Positions 15,844-18,989 of a stretch of 18,989 bases of DNA are shown here, in pieces. Both the position numbers and the translations under genes were made by a program. The DNA lies in assembly GCA_900754445.1 (NCBI GenBank), contig CAAECW010000051.1, positions 1 through 18,989 of the forward strand. Direction: 5' to 3'. This stretch comes from an uncultured Collinsella sp. (lineage in GTDB: Bacteria; Actinomycetota; Coriobacteriia; Coriobacteriales; Coriobacteriaceae). Positions within the stretch are counted from its first letter, which is position 1, and each line of letters begins with the position of its first letter. The notes beneath the pieces were generated by a model. It searched no databases. It was given only the letters and a program-made list of their open reading frames with translations, and was not told the DNA's origin.

Positions 15844-15926
15844 CCGATACATACTGTCTGACGAATCGTTTGTCAACGAATTCGGTGAACGGTAGTAAAT
15901 ACCGTTCAAGCGTATGTATGTATCGG
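15844..15926 (+). ncRNA. Candidate structured leader RNA with a three-way junction
   Basis: P1: CCGATACATAC (15844-15854) pairs perfectly with GTATGTATCGG (15916-15926), 11 bp. P2: TGACGA (15859-15864) pairs with TTGTCA (15870-15875) with one G-T, loop ATCGT. P3: GAACGGTA (15887-15894) pairs perfectly with TACCGTTC (15900-15907), loop GTAAA. P2 and P3 lie inside P1, so the RNA could form a three-helix junction. I recognise no known riboswitch or T-box motif. The perfect dyads could instead be protein operators in DNA. Folded by hand. Confidence 0.45.
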
Positions 15927-15938
15927 TCGCCGAGCGCG

Positions 15939-16015
15939 GCACCTCAGTTGGGTTCGTCGGTAGGTAAGGTATATATCGTCCGCAAGTTGCGCGGGGGCAA
16001 GTCTAGGTGCTCCCG
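15939..16015 (+). promoter_or_regulatory. Mutually exclusive hairpins just before the ribosome binding site
   Basis: CGGGGGCA (15992-15999) pairs with TGCTCCCG (16008-16015), 8 bp with one G-T and an 8-nt loop, 19 nt before the AGGAGA ribosome binding site. GCACCT (15939-15944) can instead pair with AGGTGC (16005-16010), which would break the first helix. This is the layout of an expression platform, but it may be chance. Confidence 0.35.
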
Positions 16016-16044
16016 AGTAAGATTCTCTATTGATAGGAGAAGAC

Positions 16045-17658
16045 ATGGCCATCATCAACAAGGGTATGTCCAGGCGTTCGTTCCTCGGCCTCACCGGCAG
16101 CGTCGCTGCTGTCGCAGGGCTTGGTCTCACCGGCTGCGGTGGCAGCTCTAGCGACGAGGGTTCCGCTTCCGGTTCCACCGATTCCGCCAACCGTGGCGGC
16201 GGCGTGATCACCGCTGGTTCCGCTTACGCTCCGTCCAGCTTCGATCCCGCCAGCACCGGCTCCGCTGTGGGCCTGGGTGCTAACTGGCACGTCGTCGAGG
16301 GCCTCTACGGCATCGATTACCACGACTACAGCACCTTCAACGAGCTCGCCACCGACGATCCCAAGTCTGTGGACGACACCACTTTCGAGGTCACCATCCG
16401 CAAGGGCGCCAAGTTCTCCGATGGCACCGAGGTCACCGCTGACGATGTCGTTGCCTCCTACACCGCTTGCGCCGCTTCCGCTACCTATGCTCCGTTCTTC
16501 CAGCCCTTCGAGTCCATCGAGGCCAAGGACGCCAGCACCGTGACGGTCAAGACCAAGGTCCCCAACTTCTCCCTGCTCAAGGATCGTCTGGCCATCGTCC
16601 GCGTTACCCCGGCCACCCAGACCGAGGAGGATCGCGCCAAGCAGCCGATCGGCTCCGGCCCCTGGATGTACGACTCTATCTCCGATACCGAGATCACCCT
16701 GGTTCCCAACCCCGAGTACAACGGTGAGTATGCTGCCGAGGATAAGAAGATCCAGTACAGCATCTTGACCGACCCCACCGCTCGCGTTACCGCTCAGCAG
16801 GAGGGCTCCACGCTCGTTATGGAGCTCGTTACCGCTGACGCCGTCGACCAGCTCGAGAGTGCCGGCTGCAAGATCGATAACGTTCAGGGTTTCGGCACCC
16901 GCTTCATCATGTTCAACGTCGCCAAGGAGCCTTGGAACAACGTCAAGGTCCGTCAGGCTGTCATGTATGCGCTCGACACCGAGAAGATGGTCAGCAACAC
17001 CTTCGCCGGCCTTGCCACCGCTGCCAGCTGCTACCTGCCCAAGAGCTTCACCAACTATCATGAGGCTTCCACGGTGTACAAGACCGACGCCAAGAAGGCT
17101 AAGAAGCTCATCGAGGAGTCTGGCATCACCCCGGGTGCTATCACCCTGCGCACCACCGACAACGAGCAGATTAAGGGCATGGCCGCCCAGGTCAAGAACG
17201 ACCTCGACGCTCTCGGCTTCGATGTGACCATCCAGACCGATACCTCGTCGGCCACCTACGCTGCCATCGACGGCGGCGAGGCCTACGATATCCTCCTTGC
17301 CCCTGGCGATCCTTCCTGCTTCGGCGCCGACCCCGACCTGCTGCTCAACTGGTGGTACGGCGACAACGTCTGGATGCAGACCCGTTGCCCGTGGAAGGAG
17401 TCCGCTGAGTGGCAGAAGCTCCACGGCCTCATGGATGAGGCTCTTGCCGCCGAGGGCGACGAGCAGCAGAAGAAGTGGAACGAGTGCTTCGACATCATTG
17501 CCGACAACGCCGTTCTGTACCCCGTTGTCCATGTCAAGACCGTCTCCGCTTTCTGGGACGATCCGTCCACTGCGCCCAACGGCGAGGCCCTCGATGGCTT
17601 CAAGGGCATCGGCACGACGAGCATGTCCTTCAGGGGCGTTGCGACCGTCAAGGCGTAA
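16045..17658 (+). CDS. Oligopeptide/dipeptide ABC transporter substrate-binding lipoprotein (SBP family 5)
   Basis: A cell-surface solute-binding protein of the OppA/DppA family (SBP_bac_5), 537 residues. It begins with a Tat motif, S-R-R-S-F-L-G (9-15), then a hydrophobic segment and lipobox L-T-G-C with Cys31 as lipidation site, followed by a Ser/Gly-rich linker. Family features: VVEGLYGIDY, the FEVTIRKGAKFSDGTEVTADDVV block, IGSGPWMYD and VRQAVMYALD. It delivers peptides, or possibly another ligand such as nickel or a glycan, to the downstream permeases; the ligand cannot be told. The ATG at 16045 has AGGAGA (16035-16040) and precedes the Tat signal at the right distance. Codon use is more C-ending and uniform than in the other genes (GCC, ACC, TCC, AAG), consistent with high expression. 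It is followed by a strong hairpin. Confidence 0.93.
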   Translation: MAIINKGMSRRSFLGLTGSVAAVAGLGLTGCGGSSSDEGSASGSTDSANRGGGVITAGSAYAPSSFDPASTGSAVGLGANWHVVEGLYGIDYHDYSTFNELATDDPKSVDDTTFEVTIRKGAKFSDGTEVTADDVVASYTACAASATYAPFFQPFESIEAKDASTVTVKTKVPNFSLLKDRLAIVRVTPATQTEEDRAKQPIGSGPWMYDSISDTEITLVPNPEYNGEYAAEDKKIQYSILTDPTARVTAQQEGSTLVMELVTADAVDQLESAGCKIDNVQGFGTRFIMFNVAKEPWNNVKVRQAVMYALDTEKMVSNTFAGLATAASCYLPKSFTNYHEASTVYKTDAKKAKKLIEESGITPGAITLRTTDNEQIKGMAAQVKNDLDALGFDVTIQTDTSSATYAAIDGGEAYDILLAPGDPSCFGADPDLLLNWWYGDNVWMQTRCPWKESAEWQKLHGLMDEALAAEGDEQQKKWNECFDIIADNAVLYPVVHVKTVSAFWDDPSTAPNGEALDGFKGIGTTSMSFRGVATVKA

Positions 17659-17720
17659 GACTCGCTTGAGTCTGTATGCAGGATGTCGGTCGTTGGGACC
17701 GTATCCTCATAGTTGAAACA

Positions 17721-17754
17721 AAGACCCGGGCGGCAACGATGTCGCTCGGGTCTT
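17721..17754 (+). terminator. Attenuating hairpin between binding protein and permease
   Basis: A 15-bp stem (17721-17735 with 17740-17754; two G-T pairs) with tetraloop ACGA lies 63 bp after the binding-protein stop. No T-run follows, so it may act as a partial terminator or mRNA stabiliser. This is the usual way to make much more binding protein than permease. Confidence 0.7.
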
Positions 17755-17757
17755 GTA

Positions 17758-17775
17758 ATGAGTATCCGTACTCAT
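17758..17775 (+). repeat. Perfect 7-bp inverted repeat with a TCCG loop
   Basis: ATGAGTA (17758-17764) and TACTCAT (17769-17775) flank TCCG, directly behind the attenuating hairpin. It could be a second RNA hairpin (UNCG-type loop) or a protein operator. Confidence 0.45.
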
Positions 17776-17815
17776 ATACCAGTTGGTCCTACCGACAAAA
17801 GAAAGGGGAGAGAAC

Positions 17816-18772
17816 GTGAACAACTTGCTACGTTTGATTGGAAGGCGTCTTGTGGCGCTGCCGATCATGGCATTGGGCGTCACCGTCCTGGTGTTCTTCC
17901 TTATGTCGTTCTCCAAGACCGACCCCGCCTACACGGCGTTGGGTGACGGTGCCTCGCCCGAGGCGGTTGCCGAGTACCATGAGAAGTATGGTCTGGACGA
18001 CCCCTGGCCCGTGCGCTACGTGCGCTATATGGGCGATTTGATCCATGGCGACATGGGCACCTATGGTGCTGCTCGCAACTCCGTTGCCAAGCGCATCTCC
18101 ACGGCCCTGCCCGTCACGATGCAGCTGACCTTCATCGGTCTTGCCATCGGTGCGGTCGTTTCGTTTTTGCTCGGCGTCATCGCGGCACTGTATCGCGACA
18201 AATGGCCGGACCAAGTGATCCGCGTCTTTTCCATCGCCGGCTTGGCAACCCCGTCGTTCTGGCTTGCCGTTCTGTTGATCCTGCTGTTCTCTTCCTACCT
18301 TAAGGTGCTCCCGGCATCGGGTGCTCTGCCTCACTTCACCACGAATCCGGTTGGCTATCTGGGACGTATGATCATGCCCGCTATCGCCTTGGCATTTCCG
18401 CTGACGGGCCAGATGACTCGTATCGTGCGTACCGCCATGGTCGAGGAGCTCGACAAGGATTATGTCCGTATGGCTCGCGGCGCCGGCGTTCCCGAGAAGG
18501 TCGTCGTCGGCATCAACGTTCTTCGCAATGCGCTGATCACCCCGGTCACCACCCTCGGTCTTAAGATCGGTTACCTCATGGGCGGCGCCGTCGTCATCGA
18601 GGTTATCTTCAACCTCCCCGGTATGGGCACCGCGATTCTGCAGGGCGTTCAGGGCAACGAGGCGAACCTGGTTCAGGGCGTCGTCATCGTCGTTGCTCTT
18701 GCCTTCATCATCATCAACATCGTGGTTGACATGCTCTACCTGCTCATCAACCCGCGCATCAGGACGGTGTAG
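17816..18772 (+). CDS. ABC transporter permease, DppB/OppB type
   Basis: A 318-residue integral membrane permease of the binding-protein-dependent transport family (BPD_transp_1). It starts LLRLIGRRLVALPIMALGVTVLVFFLMSF, the first membrane helix, and ends in LLINPRIRTV. Between lie further hydrophobic helices (about six in all) and the cytosolic EAA loop, EELDKDYVRMARGAGVPEKVVV, which contacts the ATPase subunit. A short acidic GDMGTYGAARNSVAKRI segment is typical of DppB. The start is GTG 17816, with AAAGGGGAGA just upstream. It lies 157 bp after the binding protein and 3 bp before the next permease, so the two permeases are cotranscribed. The ATPase genes would be expected beyond the window. 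Confidence 0.92.
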   Translation: MNNLLRLIGRRLVALPIMALGVTVLVFFLMSFSKTDPAYTALGDGASPEAVAEYHEKYGLDDPWPVRYVRYMGDLIHGDMGTYGAARNSVAKRISTALPVTMQLTFIGLAIGAVVSFLLGVIAALYRDKWPDQVIRVFSIAGLATPSFWLAVLLILLFSSYLKVLPASGALPHFTTNPVGYLGRMIMPAIALAFPLTGQMTRIVRTAMVEELDKDYVRMARGAGVPEKVVVGINVLRNALITPVTTLGLKIGYLMGGAVVIEVIFNLPGMGTAILQGVQGNEANLVQGVVIVVALAFIIINIVVDMLYLLINPRIRTV

Positions 18773-18775
18773 ATT

Positions 18776-18989
18776 ATGGTAAAGATTCGAGAGAAGCAAA
18801 CCGAGCAGCTCGAGAAGGCTGCCTCCAAGGGGCTCAAGCTCGGTGGCTGGAAGAAGATGACGCTGTCTTCTAAGATTGCCGCCGTCGTGCTGGTGCTGGT
18901 CGCCCTGACTGCGATTCTGGCGCCCCTTCTTGCCCCCTATAGCCCGGTCGAGATCTTTACGGCTCGCCAGGCTCCCGGCAACGGATTTA
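18776..18989 (+). CDS. ABC transporter permease, DppC/OppC type (5' part only)
   Basis: The first 71 codons of a second peptide-transport permease: MVKIREKQTEQLEKAASKG, a charged N-terminus, then a Gly/Lys patch and the first membrane helix (about 36-58, IAAVVLVLVALTAILAPLLAPYSP), whose LAPxLAPYSP ending is typical of DppC/OppC. It begins 3 bp after the DppB stop and is cut by the window end, so the EAA loop is not visible. No strong Shine-Dalgarno is seen (GGACGGTG at about 18761-18768 is the nearest purine-rich run), so it may be translationally coupled to the upstream permease. Confidence 0.85.
   Translation, partial: MVKIREKQTEQLEKAASKGLKLGGWKKMTLSSKIAAVVLVLVALTAILAPLLAPYSPVEIFTARQAPGNGF

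Larger units (their letters stand above)
15681..16044. other. 364-bp non-coding control region of the peptide transporter
   Basis: No gene was seen here. The left part (15681-15780) is AT-rich and contains a 9-bp direct repeat CATGATTGC (15705-15713 and 15738-15746, 33 bp apart) and GGGTTTT/AAAACCC (15758-15764 and 15797-15803). No clear uvrC terminator is visible. The right part (from about 15819) would be the transcribed leader of the binding-protein gene and is rich in inverted repeats. Confidence 0.7.

Noticed and set aside
16030..16044. TTG start for the binding protein
   Set aside because: The ribosome binding site itself would be translated; ATG 16045 gives the Tat signal at the normal place.
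15819..16044. T-box or another known riboswitch
   Set aside because: The T-box signature and the conserved cores I know of common classes (TPP, FMN, cobalamin, SAM, lysine, glycine, purine, yybP, ydaO) were not seen. A database search could still find a match.
16027..17532. Long minus-strand open frame of 501 codons opposite the binding-protein gene
   Set aside because: Its product is a low-complexity Gly/Leu/Val/Glu string, and the sense strand has a Tat signal, lipobox and family motifs. It is a shadow of codon bias.
17828..18799. Minus-strand open frame of 323 codons opposite the DppB permease
   Set aside because: Asp/His/Arg-rich product that mirrors the permease codons; no ribosome binding site or domain.
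1..18989. Mobile elements, CRISPR arrays, tRNA genes
   Set aside because: No transposase, integrase, repeat-spacer pattern or tRNA-like cloverleaf was seen on either strand.

Overview
The window (18,989 bp, fairly high GC, complete at neither end) looks like a core-genome stretch of an actinobacterium. My best guess is class Coriobacteriia, possibly a Collinsella-like gut species. This rests on the actinobacterial-type 5S rRNA tail, the gene content, the mixed ATG/GTG starts and a Tat-dependent lipoprotein, and it is an inference, not an identification. No phage, insertion sequence, CRISPR array or tRNA was seen.

Layout. Bases 1-130 are the 3' half of a 5S rRNA gene and its strong terminator, the end of an rRNA operon. 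Bases 258-3765 (+) hold coaE (dephospho-CoA kinase), overlapping a membrane-anchored lytic transglycosylase gene, then uvrB. A long hairpin ends uvrB and separates it from a minus-strand block read from 7653 down to 3831: an Mrp/ApbC Fe-S carrier ATPase, an abutting HI0933/BaiN-type flavoprotein, an intrinsic terminator, and a COG2509-type FAD-dependent dehydrogenase. A divergent control region (7654-7912) carries the mrp promoter and a possible SOS box for uvrA (7913-10792, +). After a uvrA terminator hairpin come ybaK (Cys-tRNA(Pro) deacylase family), murJ (lipid II flippase with an unusual N-terminal extension of about 250 residues) and uvrC, packed with 3 and 0 bp gaps. A 364-bp non-coding region then leads to an oligopeptide/dipeptide ABC transporter: a Tat lipoprotein binding protein, a hairpin-rich 157-bp gap, a DppB-type permease and the start of a DppC-type permease cut by the window end.

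How the genes fit together. All three subunits of the UvrABC nucleotide-excision repair nuclease lie within about 14 kb but in separate transcription units. CoaE, Mrp and YbaK are housekeeping functions. The lytic transglycosylase and MurJ act on the cell wall. The transporter is a nutrient-uptake operon in which the binding protein is probably made in excess of the permeases because of the hairpin after it.

Most interesting: (1) the leader of the peptide transporter (about 15,819-16,044) can fold into a three-way junction followed by mutually exclusive helices just before the ribosome binding site, an architecture like a riboswitch, with no motif I recognise; (2) the MurJ N-terminal extension has three copies of an ETAV[Y/F]L motif that resembles the phospho-threonine/FHA motifs of actinobacterial Ser/Thr kinase signalling, plus two copies of a DD-x-W-x-PL motif; (3) UvrC has a rearranged Fe-S cysteine cluster and UvrA a Cys-Cys-Cys-His zinc site. 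All folds were worked out by eye and no search was run.
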